A stretch of DNA of 64,000 bases from Archaeoglobus sp. JdFR-27. GTDB taxonomy: Archaea > Halobacteriota > Archaeoglobi > Archaeoglobales > Archaeoglobaceae. A program made the position numbers and the translations under genes. The notes beneath the pieces were generated by a model. That model worked only from the letters and a program-made list of their open reading frames with translations. It searched no databases and was not told the DNA's origin. This document shows positions 8,813 through 17,608 of this stretch, piece after piece. Every line of letters starts with the position of its first letter. Position 1 is the first letter of the stretch. Location of the stretch: NCBI GenBank assembly GCA_002011235.1, contig MTMO01000012.1:49835-113834 (forward strand), written 5' to 3'.

Positions 8813-9971
8813 TGGAAAGAAAGTCGTTCTTGCTGTAACAGGAAGCATAGCAGCGGTTGAAACCGTTAAGCTCGCAAGGGAGCTTGTGAGAAGGGGAGCT
8901 GAAGTTACGGCGGTTATGAGCAAAGCTGCACAGAAAATCATCCACCCCTACGCCTTAGAGTTTGCAACAGATAATCCAGTGATAACTGAGATAACCGGGA
9001 AAGTCGAGCATGTTGAGCTTCTAGGACTGGATGGAGATGCGGATCTCCTACTAATTGCTCCCTCAACTGCAAATACAATCTCGAAGATAGCTTTAGGTAT
9101 AGATGACACCCCCGTTACAACCATGGCCACGACAGCTCTTGGTTCAGGAAAACCGATAATCCTTGTTCCAGCGATGCATGAAGGGATGATGAAAAATGAG
9201 GCTGTGAAAGCAAATGTAAAAAAGCTAAAAGAGATAGGAATCGAGATTGTAGAACCAGTTTACTCAGAAGCGAAGGCTAAATTTGCAGATAATGAAACCA
9301 TATCTCTACACGTCGAAAGAAAGCTTTATGACAAAGAATTCGATGGCATGAGAGTAGTTGTAACTTCTGGTCCAACTTTTGAACAGATAGATCCAATAAG
9401 GTTCATTAGCAACAGAAGCTCTGGCTTGATGGGGCACGAAATAGCTCTCGAACTCTGGAGAAGGGGTGCTGAGGTTGTAGTTATAACTTCAAAGCCCAGC
9501 AGACTTAGACTTCCAGATTTCAAAGAGATCGAGATAAGAAGTGTCAAAGAAATGCTCGACCATTCTCTCAAGGAAGTTAAAAGATGTGATCTCTTTGTTT
9601 CAGCAGCCGCAGCAGCTGATTTTACGATTGAAATGGCCGAAAGCAAGATAAAAACCCAAGAAGAGCTCATCCTTCACTTAAAAGCAGCTCCAAAAATCCT
9701 ACATAAGGTAAGGGAGATTTATGATGGTGAAGTCATAGGTTTCAAAGCTGAAACTGGAGTTAGTGAAGAGAAACTCTACAACATCGCGTATGAGAAAATG
9801 ATCGATGACAGACTTTCAATGGTTGTTGCAAATGACGTGCTTGAAAAGGGGATGGGAACAGAAGATACGAGAGTCCTTGTAATTACAAAGAAAAGAAAGG
9901 AGTGGGTTGAGGGGTTGAAATCGGAGGTGGCTGAAAAGATAATCAAAGCCTACATTGAAGATGTCCTATGA
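8769..9971 (+). CDS. coaBC: Bifunctional phosphopantothenoylcysteine decarboxylase / phosphopantothenate-cysteine ligase
   Basis: This 400-residue enzyme makes 4'-phosphopantetheine for CoA. The N-terminal CoaC flavoprotein half has AVTGSIAAVE, the PAMHEGM segment and an active-site His region (about 1-190). The CoaB ligase half begins near VVVTSGPTFEQIDPIRFISNRSSG (about 195 onward) and includes AAAAADF. The length matches the family. The ATG at 8769 lies inside the polyferredoxin 3' end, with a GGTGAAG motif just upstream. The pantoate kinase gene overlaps its stop codon, grouping two steps of archaeal CoA synthesis. Confidence 0.95.
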   Translation: MHLQRLRGTKSRKLDGKKVVLAVTGSIAAVETVKLARELVRRGAEVTAVMSKAAQKIIHPYALEFATDNPVITEITGKVEHVELLGLDGDADLLLIAPSTANTISKIALGIDDTPVTTMATTALGSGKPIILVPAMHEGMMKNEAVKANVKKLKEIGIEIVEPVYSEAKAKFADNETISLHVERKLYDKEFDGMRVVVTSGPTFEQIDPIRFISNRSSGLMGHEIALELWRRGAEVVVITSKPSRLRLPDFKEIEIRSVKEMLDHSLKEVKRCDLFVSAAAAADFTIEMAESKIKTQEELILHLKAAPKILHKVREIYDGEVIGFKAETGVSEEKLYNIAYEKMIDDRLSMVVANDVLEKGMGTEDTRVLVITKKRKEWVEGLKSEVAEKIIKAYIEDVL

Positions 9972-10792
9972 CTTTTTTTGCCCCAGCAAGCGTAACAACT
10001 TTCTTTTCCCCCCAATACTCGGAAAATCCTTTGAAAACGGGTTCTCTTGGTGTCGGGATAACACTTGAGAAAGGTGTTAAAGTGAAAATAAACCCCGATA
10101 CCGACAGAATAAGGGTTAATTCCAAGGATTTTAGGTTTAATACAATCGAAGTCTTACTCGAGCGCCTTTCTTTCAGAAAGGGACTTGAAATAGAGGCTGA
10201 GATCCCTATTGGATGTGGATTTGGATTTAGTGGTGCTTCATGTCTTGCTTCCGCTTTTGAAATAAATAAAATGGAGAGTCTCGGAATGAGCAGACTTGAA
10301 CTTGCCGATCTTGTGCATGAATGTGAAGTTTTAAGCTCTACAGGGCTAGGAGATGTTGTTTGCCAGTTTTATGGGGGGGTGATTTTAAGAAAGAGGGCTG
10401 GAGCACCAAGTATAGTGGAGGTAGAGAGAATTTTTTTCAAAAACGAACTCAGTTTTCTTGTATTGGGGCCAATTTCAACCAAAGAGATTTTGAATGATAA
10501 CGAAATAATTGAGAAAATAAGGAAATACGGGCAAGAGGCAACGGCTAAATTTTCCATGAAACCTAGTTTAGAGAGTCTTTTTAAACTTTCAATGGACTTC
10601 GCCATCAAAACGGGATTGCTTGATGACGAGATTCATGAAATCATAAACGAGATTGAAAGAGAAGGGTATCTCGCTTCGATGGTCATGTTAGGGAAGGCTG
10701 TATTTTCGACTTGTCCGCGAAAATTACTTGAAGAATACGGCGATGCTTTCTCATCTAAAGTTTCACAAGTTGGTGTGTGTGAAGTGGGTTAA
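9968..10792 (+). CDS. Pantoate kinase (GHMP family)
   Basis: This 274-residue kinase phosphorylates pantoate, the archaeal route to 4'-phosphopantothenate that replaces bacterial pantothenate kinase. The N-terminal APASVTTFFSPQ, the central glycine/serine-rich GCGFGFSGASCLA ATP loop and the SSTGLGDVV segment are typical of the archaeal GHMP enzyme. Its ATG overlaps the coaBC stop (ATGA), implying translational coupling, and coaBC encodes later steps of the same pathway. The context and motifs agree well. Confidence 0.9.
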   Translation: MTFFAPASVTTFFSPQYSENPLKTGSLGVGITLEKGVKVKINPDTDRIRVNSKDFRFNTIEVLLERLSFRKGLEIEAEIPIGCGFGFSGASCLASAFEINKMESLGMSRLELADLVHECEVLSSTGLGDVVCQFYGGVILRKRAGAPSIVEVERIFFKNELSFLVLGPISTKEILNDNEIIEKIRKYGQEATAKFSMKPSLESLFKLSMDFAIKTGLLDDEIHEIINEIEREGYLASMVMLGKAVFSTCPRKLLEEYGDAFSSKVSQVGVCEVG

Positions 10793-10863
10793 AAAGGATA
10801 TAATCAATATTTAAAATATTTAATTAATTTATTGTTTCCAACGCATCCTTTATTGTAATAGAA

Positions 10864-10896
10864 AATCGCTAATTTTTTATAAGTTGAGGTGCGATT
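10864..10896 (+). promoter_or_regulatory. TATA box flanked by inverted half-sites, Lrp gene
   Basis: TTTTTTATAAG at about 10872-10882 is the probable TATA box. It is bracketed by AATCGC (10864-10869) and its exact reverse complement GCGATT (10891-10896), 27 bases apart. Lrp-family proteins bind as dimers to such half-sites and often repress their own gene by covering the TATA box, so this is a candidate autoregulatory operator. The half-sites are short, so chance is not excluded. Confidence 0.4.
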
Positions 10897-10916
10897 ACTA
10901 CTGGGGGTTTTAGAAA

Positions 10917-11489
10917 ATGGTAGGAGTTTTTGAACTTGATGAAAAGGACAAGATGATCTTGGAGATACTTGAGGAGAATCCTGAAATATCACAAAATGAG
11001 ATTGCAAAAGTGGTTGGTCTTTCTCAACCATCCGTAGGAGCTAGAATTAAAAAGATGAGAGAACTCGGGATTATAAACCACACTTATGGGGTTAATTTGA
11101 AGAATGCTGGTCTTTACGTCCTCAAAGTTGACGTAAAATGCAGACAACCAAGAGAGCTCATAAACATATTTGCAGGTTGTCCTTTCTTTCTAAATGGATT
11201 TATCATTGCCGGCAATAAAAATCTGACAATGATGTTTATAGGAGAAGATCTTTCAACCCTTGAAGCAATAGTGGATCAGCATATACGACCGGATCCGAAT
11301 GTTTATGATATTGATGTTGGGATCGTTGTCAGAGCGGAAAAGGATACCGTTGTCCCAATGAAAGTTCATATTGAGCGTTCTGAAAGAGCTCCATGTGACT
11401 CTGACTGTGGGGTTTGCGATTACTGGAAAAACGAACTTTGTTTAGGCTGTCCCATTACTGGTTATTATAGGGGTAAAATCTGGAGATAG
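10917..11489 (+). CDS. Lrp/AsnC-type regulator with Cys-rich C-terminal domain
   Basis: This 190-residue protein begins with an AsnC-type winged helix-turn-helix (about residues 5-55, with LSQPSVGARIKKMRELG). A central region of RAM-like length follows. A C-terminal cysteine-rich tail carries CDSDCGVC and CLGC, resembling a TRASH-type metal-binding module seen on archaeal Lrp relatives. This suggests metal- or redox-sensing transcription control. It has its own promoter with possible self-binding sites. Targets are not evident; the adjacent lipid synthase and CoA genes are only neighbours. Confidence 0.85.
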   Translation: MVGVFELDEKDKMILEILEENPEISQNEIAKVVGLSQPSVGARIKKMRELGIINHTYGVNLKNAGLYVLKVDVKCRQPRELINIFAGCPFFLNGFIIAGNKNLTMMFIGEDLSTLEAIVDQHIRPDPNVYDIDVGIVVRAEKDTVVPMKVHIERSERAPCDSDCGVCDYWKNELCLGCPITGYYRGKIWR

Positions 11490-11537
11490 CCCAATAGCTT
11501 TAGAAAAAATTTAATATCCTGATTCTTTCCCTTAAGC

Positions 11538-12095
11538 ATGCTAAGTCCATTGAAATCAGTAATATCCGACATTCTGAATCCTTTAACAGAATTGATCGTT
11601 AAAACAGGGGTAAAACCCAATCACCTAACTTTCCTCAGCTTGCTCACAGGCTTCTTTTCTGCTTATCTGGTAGCAATTGGTTATATCTTAGCAGGTGGGA
11701 TTTTCATCCTCATTAGTGGGTTCTTCGACATGCTGGATGGAGCCCTTGCAAGAAATCAAATCCTTGTTTCCGAATTTGGTGGTTTTCTCGATTCGGTCTT
11801 TGATAGATATGTTGATGTCGCAATTTTTGTCGCTTTAGGGATATATGGAGTTAGCTGGTTGTATGTAGCTATTGCGATGAGCGGAGCCTTGCTTGTCAGC
11901 TACACGAGAGCCAGAGCTGAAAAGGTCATAGATAAGTGCGACATCGGGATTGCAGAAAGAGGAGAAAGACTTATTTTGATATTTCTGGGAATCATTGCAG
12001 GATACATAGAGATTGCTGTGATTATCGTAGCTGTTCTGTCGCATTTTACAGCCTTACAAAGGATCTACTATACTCACAAAATTTTGAATAAATAA
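11538..12095 (+). CDS. CDP-alcohol phosphatidyltransferase (archaetidylinositol-phosphate-synthase-like)
   Basis: This 185-residue membrane enzyme carries the full CDP-alcohol transferase signature DGx2ARx8Gx3Dx3D, seen as DGALAR...GGFLDSVFD at about residues 68-90, with several membrane helices before and after. It joins CDP-archaeol to a polar head group. The size and motif context (a short N-terminus followed by VKPNHLT) fit archaeal archaetidylinositol phosphate synthase, but the head-group specificity is inferred. A TATA-like AAAATTTAATAT about 25 bases upstream suggests leaderless initiation. Confidence 0.85.
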   Translation: MLSPLKSVISDILNPLTELIVKTGVKPNHLTFLSLLTGFFSAYLVAIGYILAGGIFILISGFFDMLDGALARNQILVSEFGGFLDSVFDRYVDVAIFVALGIYGVSWLYVAIAMSGALLVSYTRARAEKVIDKCDIGIAERGERLILIFLGIIAGYIEIAVIIVAVLSHFTALQRIYYTHKILNK

Positions 12096-12130
12096 TTATT
12101 TTACAAATTCAATTCTCTATTAAACTCGAT

Positions 12131-12391
12131 TTAACTTAACAATTCGATTATTCTTTTAGAGAGGGCCTCTGACGAGAAGTTCTCAACGATCTCCTCCATA
12201 GATAAGTTTTCACCAACTATTTCTCTGTTTATCTTCAAGGCTGGAGCCTTTGCTTCTTTTGAAAAGGTAATTTTTATTGTCAACTCTGAATCCAGATCGT
12301 CAATGACTTCTGCCACTGCCTCCATTAAATTCTCAACAAGGGTGTTGCACCTAGCCCCAGGAGGTTTATTGCGAAGCACCTCAATTTCCAT
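12131..12391 (-). CDS. Small thioredoxin-fold-like protein with one cysteine
   Basis: I chose the ATG at 12391 (86 residues). A minus-strand TATA-like element (AATATTATATG, near 12411-12425) lies about 25 bases upstream, as for a leaderless gene; a longer frame to 12478 lacks support. The sequence starts with a beta strand, then PPGARC where thioredoxins have CxxC, a helix, a strand ending in APALKIN like the cis-Pro loop, and a final helix. I infer a degenerate thioredoxin-like fold that cannot do normal dithiol chemistry, having one cysteine. The function is unknown. It converges with the lipid synthase gene. Confidence 0.55.
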   Translation of the reverse strand: MEIEVLRNKPPGARCNTLVENLMEAVAEVIDDLDSELTIKITFSKEAKAPALKINREIVGENLSMEEIVENFSSEALSKRIIELLS

Positions 12392-12545
12392 GGGGAAATT
12401 GATAAGAGCCCATATAATATTTTTTCGGATGTTTTTTAAATGTTCTTTTGGAGAAATGTTGCCAGCTCCATTGATCAATCATGATGTGAGAATGAAGGGA
12501 TAAACATTTATATTTGACAAAATTAGTTAGCAAGGGGTGGTAGAG

Positions 12546-12860
12546 ATGGACGTTCAGATGAAAAAGTCAATCTTATGGGATGTCTTCGAAGAGCTCAAGA
12601 ACACATGGAGTGAGGACGAGAGATTGCTCGAGAGGTTAGATAAAACTGAGGAAGAAACGGTAAATGGCTTGCCTGCAGACCGAGCTGAGAAATTACTCGA
12701 GATAAAAGATAAATATCAGCTCGATGATATCGATTTTCTGTTCATCGTTGGAGCTGCCGTAGGATACTATCAGGGTCAGAAAAACGTTAAAGAGGTGCTG
12801 AAAAGGAAGATAAACACAGTGAACGAGTTTGTTTCATCGTTGCTGGAGAAGAAGATTTAA
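12546..12860 (+). CDS. Conserved-looking helical protein of unknown function
   Basis: I do not recognise this 104-residue acidic, all-helical protein. An in-frame GTG lies at 12537, but GGGGTGG just before the ATG at 12546 makes that ATG the likely start. TTTATATT around 12508-12517 is a plausible TATA box. No membrane segment, cysteine motif or nucleotide-binding loop is visible. It is followed by truA after 28 bases and may be cotranscribed with it, which gives only a weak hint of an RNA-related role. Confidence 0.7.
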   Translation: MDVQMKKSILWDVFEELKNTWSEDERLLERLDKTEEETVNGLPADRAEKLLEIKDKYQLDDIDFLFIVGAAVGYYQGQKNVKEVLKRKINTVNEFVSSLLEKKI

Positions 12861-12888
12861 ACACAGGAAAAACTAGATTAAACTGGAT

Positions 12889-13713
12889 ATGAGACTTGCT
12901 TTTAAATTTGGCTATTTTGGAGAAAAGTTTTATGGCTCACAATACCAACCAAACCTTAGAACGGTAGAAGGGGAGCTTTTCAAGGCCTTCGAGGAACTTG
13001 GGATAGAACCTGGGCTTGCAAGGTACAGATGCTCGAGCAGAACAGATGCTGGGGTCCATGCTTTAGGGAATGTTTTCGCTATTGACGTTGAGGAATCAAA
13101 AAAGTTCATACCCAGAATCATAAATTCCAAACTTCCCGAAGACATAACGATCTGGGCATGGGCCAAAGTTGATGATAATTTCGACCCAAGGAGAGATGCG
13201 ATTTCAAGAGTTTATTCATATATTATGGCTAAAAGAGGCATTGATGTTTCTGCGATGAGAAAAGCAGCTTCAATCATCGAAGGTACCCACGATTTTTCCA
13301 ATTTTACAAAGAAGTTTGGAGAAGCTGCGAGCAACATAAGAACTCTGAAGAGCGTTGAGGTGAGGATAGATGAGAGATTTATTACAATTGAGTTTGAAGG
13401 AAACGCATTCACATGGAATATGGTCAGAAACATTGCAACGGCTTTAGAGATGATAGGGAAGGGAATACGGGACATCGACTGGCTTGAGTCAATGCTTGAG
13501 CCAGAGAAATACTATGAGAGGATGGAGCCTTCACCACCTTACGGGCTCGTTTTGAAAGATGTTAAGTATCCTTTTGAGTTTGAAATTGACGAATACGCTT
13601 GGAACATGTTCAAAAGAAAGTTAGGAGCAAAGATAGACTACCATGGAATCCTCTACAAGGTTTTCTCCATCATAGAAGATGAGATAACCTACATTTGTGG
13701 GAGGTGTGAATAA
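12889..13713 (+). CDS. truA: tRNA pseudouridine synthase A
   Basis: This 274-residue protein isomerises uridines in the tRNA anticodon stem-loop. The catalytic aspartate is in SSRTDAGVHA (Asp about residue 53), and the FGYFGEKFYGSQYQ N-terminus and FTWNMVRNIA segment are family hallmarks. The length is typical for archaeal TruA. The gene shares a unit with the small protein upstream. The assignment is firm. Confidence 0.93.
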   Translation: MRLAFKFGYFGEKFYGSQYQPNLRTVEGELFKAFEELGIEPGLARYRCSSRTDAGVHALGNVFAIDVEESKKFIPRIINSKLPEDITIWAWAKVDDNFDPRRDAISRVYSYIMAKRGIDVSAMRKAASIIEGTHDFSNFTKKFGEAASNIRTLKSVEVRIDERFITIEFEGNAFTWNMVRNIATALEMIGKGIRDIDWLESMLEPEKYYERMEPSPPYGLVLKDVKYPFEFEIDEYAWNMFKRKLGAKIDYHGILYKVFSIIEDEITYICGRCE

Positions 13714-13859
13714 AATAAAGAAAGAAGAGTAAGATTAAGGACTAAATAAAGATAAACAAAGATTAAAAATAAAGATTTAAATACTTGTTATGATTCCCCA
13801 TTTCCAAAATTTCAAAATTTTCAAACAGCTTTTTAAATCCGGGTTTAGATTAAAAGCTG

Positions 13860-15938
13860 ATGATCTGTGAGAACTGCAAAGGCAAGGGAGTTGTCGAGAT
13901 AGAGCAGAAATGCATTATTTGCAATGGAACTGGAAAAACAAGAAGCTTTGATCCTAAACTTACAGAAGAACTTTCATCAGATCAGATTCAGCTTTTCTTA
14001 AAAGGGATATGTGGTGTTTGTGGAGGCAAAGGTATTCAAAAAAAGCTGGAAGTATGTCCGATATGTAAGGGAAGTGGTGAAGTAAGAAAGTGTAAGATAT
14101 GTGGAAAACCTTTGAAGGGGAATTTCGATTTGTGTCAAGAATGCTCAAAAAAGCCTCATGCTTACCTGCTTAAAAACAGCTGTGGTCTGGAGGATTTAAA
14201 ACTGAATAAGGTTTATGTCGGAAATGTTGAAGGGATTACCGACATAGGTGTTTTTGTCAATCTAAACAAAAGACTCAGAGGTCTAATCCATAGGAAAAAT
14301 CTCGGTAATAACAGATACTCTGAGGGAGAAAACATTACGGTAAAGGTTATTGGCATAAGGATGTCGGGCGAAATAGATCTTGCTCCTTACCCTATGAGCG
14401 ATTATTTGACGATTGAAGTGTCAAAGCAAGCTCCTCGAATAAAAATTTCCGAGATGGAAGGTTTCGCTGGAAAGCTCGTTGAAGTTCGCGGCCTGATCAC
14501 CCATGTCAGGGTTACTGGTGGTCCAACGATTTTTACAGTTGTTGATGGTAGTGGTGTAGGAAAGGCTGTAGCATTTGAAGGGGGAGAGAGAGCTTTTCCG
14601 GAGATCGATATCGACGATATTGTGACGATTTCAGGAATAGTGAAGAAGAGGCCGAAAGCTGAGATTGAGATCCTGGATATGGAAAGATTATTGGGTGAAG
14701 AAGCAAGCAAGATAAGGAAAATAATAGAAAACGAGATAGACAGGAGAAGCGAGCCAGAGTTTAAGGGATTTCTGGTTAGTACTCAAGTTCTCGAAAATCT
14801 TAAGTCTGAGATGATGAAAGTTGCAAAGGAGCTGAAAAAAGCAATCTTCCAATCGAGACCAATAATAATAAGGCACCACTGGGATGCTGATGGGATATGC
14901 GGTGGTGTTGCTCTGGAATTGGCTCTCTCAGACCTTGTGGAAAAAGTGAGTTCAGATCCAGAAAGCAAGTACATTCTCGTGAGAAGGAAAGTTTCCAGAG
15001 CACCATTTTACGAGCTTGAGGATGTTGTGAAGGATCTGGATGACTCTCTGGAAGATATGATAAGACACGGAGACAAGATTCCCTTGGTTGTCCTGGTTGA
15101 CAATGGTTCTGGCTATGAGGATGTTCCTGCAATTAGACAGTTCATAACCTTCGGAGCGGATGTTATTACGATAGACCACCATTTCCCTGATGATGAGGTT
15201 GACAAGTATCTCATCTACCATGTGAACCCGTACAAAGCAGGAGGAGACAGCAATCACACCTCAGGAATCCTTTGCGTGGAGATAGCTAGGATGATTAACC
15301 CGGACGTTGATTTGAGAAATCTACCTGCCATATCCATAGTCGGAGATCGAGCCGAGGGAGAGGTGGAAAGATACTTGGAGATCTCGGATTACCCACTTGA
15401 AGAGTTAAAGAATATAGCTCTAGCTATTGAATACGAAGCCTTCTACCTAAGATTCAGGAGTGGGAGTCAGATAATAAAGGAAATGCTTGGTTTTGGGAGA
15501 AAAGATAGACAGGCAAAGCTCGTTTCGATGCTGTCAAGCTATGCCAAGAACTCAATAGAGGAGCAACTTAAAACCATCCAAGAAGGGTACAAGATCCAAA
15601 AACTTCCTAACGGGATTTATCTGATAGCTTTGGACATAGAAAACTACACGAGAAGATTCACTTTTCCACCTCCGGGTAAGCTTACCGGTGAGTTTCACGA
15701 CAGAATGAAAAAAAAGTATGAACGGCTTGTAACAATTGGCTACGGACCTGATTTTGCAGTTATAAGGAGTGAAGGCGTCTCTCTCGATATTCCGAGACTT
15801 GTAAGAGAACTTCAGGAGGAGATTGAGAACGCAGGAGTTGAAGGAGGTGGACATTTAGTCGTTGGTTCGATAAAGTTCATCCCGGCAAAGAGGAGAGAGG
15901 TTTTGGCAAAGCTTGCAGCGAAGATTGGTATGATCTGA
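13860..15938 (+). CDS. Multidomain DHH phosphoesterase with DnaJ-type zinc fingers, S1 and OB domains
   Basis: This 692-residue protein starts with four CxxCxGxG-type repeats (CENCKGKG, CIICNGTG, CGVCGGKG, CPICKGSG) like the DnaJ zinc-finger domain, plus CKIC and CQEC pairs. An S1 RNA-binding domain follows at about 113-185, then an OB-fold region at about 200-275. The DHH nuclease domain has HHWDADG near residue 335 and DHHFPDD near 437, and the C-terminus contains a GGGH motif. The build is that of a large archaeal RecJ-like nuclease family, probably acting on RNA or single-stranded DNA. TTTTTAAATCC about 25 bases upstream suggests leaderless expression. Confidence 0.9.
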   Translation: MICENCKGKGVVEIEQKCIICNGTGKTRSFDPKLTEELSSDQIQLFLKGICGVCGGKGIQKKLEVCPICKGSGEVRKCKICGKPLKGNFDLCQECSKKPHAYLLKNSCGLEDLKLNKVYVGNVEGITDIGVFVNLNKRLRGLIHRKNLGNNRYSEGENITVKVIGIRMSGEIDLAPYPMSDYLTIEVSKQAPRIKISEMEGFAGKLVEVRGLITHVRVTGGPTIFTVVDGSGVGKAVAFEGGERAFPEIDIDDIVTISGIVKKRPKAEIEILDMERLLGEEASKIRKIIENEIDRRSEPEFKGFLVSTQVLENLKSEMMKVAKELKKAIFQSRPIIIRHHWDADGICGGVALELALSDLVEKVSSDPESKYILVRRKVSRAPFYELEDVVKDLDDSLEDMIRHGDKIPLVVLVDNGSGYEDVPAIRQFITFGADVITIDHHFPDDEVDKYLIYHVNPYKAGGDSNHTSGILCVEIARMINPDVDLRNLPAISIVGDRAEGEVERYLEISDYPLEELKNIALAIEYEAFYLRFRSGSQIIKEMLGFGRKDRQAKLVSMLSSYAKNSIEEQLKTIQEGYKIQKLPNGIYLIALDIENYTRRFTFPPPGKLTGEFHDRMKKKYERLVTIGYGPDFAVIRSEGVSLDIPRLVRELQEEIENAGVEGGGHLVVGSIKFIPAKRREVLAKLAAKIGMI

Positions 15939-16106
15939 CAAGACGACCAATCCTTAGAGAATATTTAAACTTTCACAATTTTCCATACTGTGTAATAAAA
16001 AACGAACCACCTAAAAGCCTTGTTCATGAAAAAATTTATATTACTCTCTGATTCAAAAACCCTGGCTACTAACATATTACAGATAGTAATTGGCGGAGGA
16101 GGAAGG

Positions 16107-17498
16107 ATGAGAGTCGTAATGAAGTTCGGCGGAGCAAGTGTGAAGGATGGGGAGAGCATACTTCACGTTGCAAACCTTGTGAAGAAGTTTGAAGAGTACG
16201 AAAAGGCAGTTGTAGTTTCTGCAATGGCTGGAGTGACAGATGCATTGATAGAGGCTGCAGAAAAATGCTATAAAGAACCTTCCTCCAGTTACGTTAAACT
16301 ATTCATTGCAGAACTCACGAAAAAGCATTATGAGGCTATTAGCACAGCTGTAAAAAATCCTGACCTTCAAAATAAGGTTTTTGAGAAGGTAGATAAGCTT
16401 CTGGATGAGCTTGAAAAGGTACTGCTTGGGATAGGATATCTGGGTGAGCTCACAAAGAGGAGCAGAGACTTCATTCTTTCATTTGGTGAAAGACTGGTTG
16501 CACCGATTCTGTCTGCATCTCTCCTTTCGATAGGAGTTGACTCCCTCGCGATGACTGGAGGTGAGGCGGGCATTCTAACAGACAGGAACTTTGGAAGAGC
16601 TAAGCCCGTGCCCGAAGTCTATAGCATCATAAAAAGCAGACTCGACCCACTGATAAAGATCAAGAAGTCCACCCCAGTTATTACAGGCTTTATAGGAAGG
16701 GCAGAAGATGGAAGTATCACGACTTTGGGAAGGGGTGGTAGCGATCTTACGGCAACACTCGTTGCTGCAGCCTTGGATGCAGATGAAGTGTGGTTATGGA
16801 AAGAGGTTGATGGCGTACTTACAACAGATCCAAAAATCGTTCCTGAAGCGAGACTGATCCCAGAGATATCCTATCAGGAGGCGATGGAACTCTCACACTT
16901 TGGAGCTAAAATTCTCCACCCCAGAGCTCTTGAACCTGTGATGAGACGTGAGATCCCTGTAAGAATAAAAAACACCTTTAATCCCGAAGCGGATGGAACC
17001 GTTATTAAAAAAGAGAGTGATTCCACCAAAGACATAGTCAAAGCTCTGAGTCTAATCGAGAAGGTGGCCATTGTTAATATTGGCGGAGCTGGATTTGATT
17101 TTGCTGAAATAATGTCGGATGTTTTCAGGAGACTTTCTCGAGAAAGGGTTAACGTTATTATGGTATCTCAGAGCTCTTCTGAACTCAATCTTTCGATTGT
17201 GGTCGATGAATCTGATGTAGATCGAGCTTATTCAGCCTTAAAACCACTGGAAAACGGTGTAATCAGCGTGAAAAAAGTTAGTGATGTTGCCGTTGTTAGC
17301 GCAGTTGGAGCCGGAATGGCCGGCACACCGGGAGTTGCTGGAAGAATTTTCTCTGCTCTTGGAAAAAACAGAATAAACATCATAATGATAAGCCAGAGCT
17401 GCTCTGAATACAACGTTTCCTTTGCGGTTTCAAAGAAAGAGGGAAAAGAAGCCGTTAAAGTTTTACACAAAGAGTTTGAGCTTGAGAAGACCAAATAG
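16107..17498 (+). CDS. lysC: Aspartate kinase
   Basis: This enzyme of about 463 residues phosphorylates aspartate, the first step to lysine, threonine, methionine and homoserine. KFGGASVKDG near the N-terminus, the GRGGSDLTAT nucleotide/substrate motif and two C-terminal ACT domains (with VSQSSSE and the SQSCSEYNVSF repeat) are diagnostic. The frame is open upstream to 16020, but GGAGGAGGAAGG directly before the ATG at 16107 makes that the likely start; an ATG at 16119 is an alternative. The ACT domains imply feedback control by an amino acid. Confidence 0.93.
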   Translation: MRVVMKFGGASVKDGESILHVANLVKKFEEYEKAVVVSAMAGVTDALIEAAEKCYKEPSSSYVKLFIAELTKKHYEAISTAVKNPDLQNKVFEKVDKLLDELEKVLLGIGYLGELTKRSRDFILSFGERLVAPILSASLLSIGVDSLAMTGGEAGILTDRNFGRAKPVPEVYSIIKSRLDPLIKIKKSTPVITGFIGRAEDGSITTLGRGGSDLTATLVAAALDADEVWLWKEVDGVLTTDPKIVPEARLIPEISYQEAMELSHFGAKILHPRALEPVMRREIPVRIKNTFNPEADGTVIKKESDSTKDIVKALSLIEKVAIVNIGGAGFDFAEIMSDVFRRLSRERVNVIMVSQSSSELNLSIVVDESDVDRAYSALKPLENGVISVKKVSDVAVVSAVGAGMAGTPGVAGRIFSALGKNRINIIMISQSCSEYNVSFAVSKKEGKEAVKVLHKEFELEKTK

Positions 17499-17608
17499 AA
17501 AGACCAAATAGCTGGTTTAGCGCATTATAAATCAAACAGATGAATTAAAAAAGTAAGTTACGCGTTCCCAACCTTCCGTTGGGATACGGAAATTATGGAC
17601 TTATAATT

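Noticed and set aside
12392..12478. N-terminal extension of the small thioredoxin-like protein
   Set aside because: The extension overlaps the TATA-like element that places a leaderless start at 12391, and it adds no domain feature.
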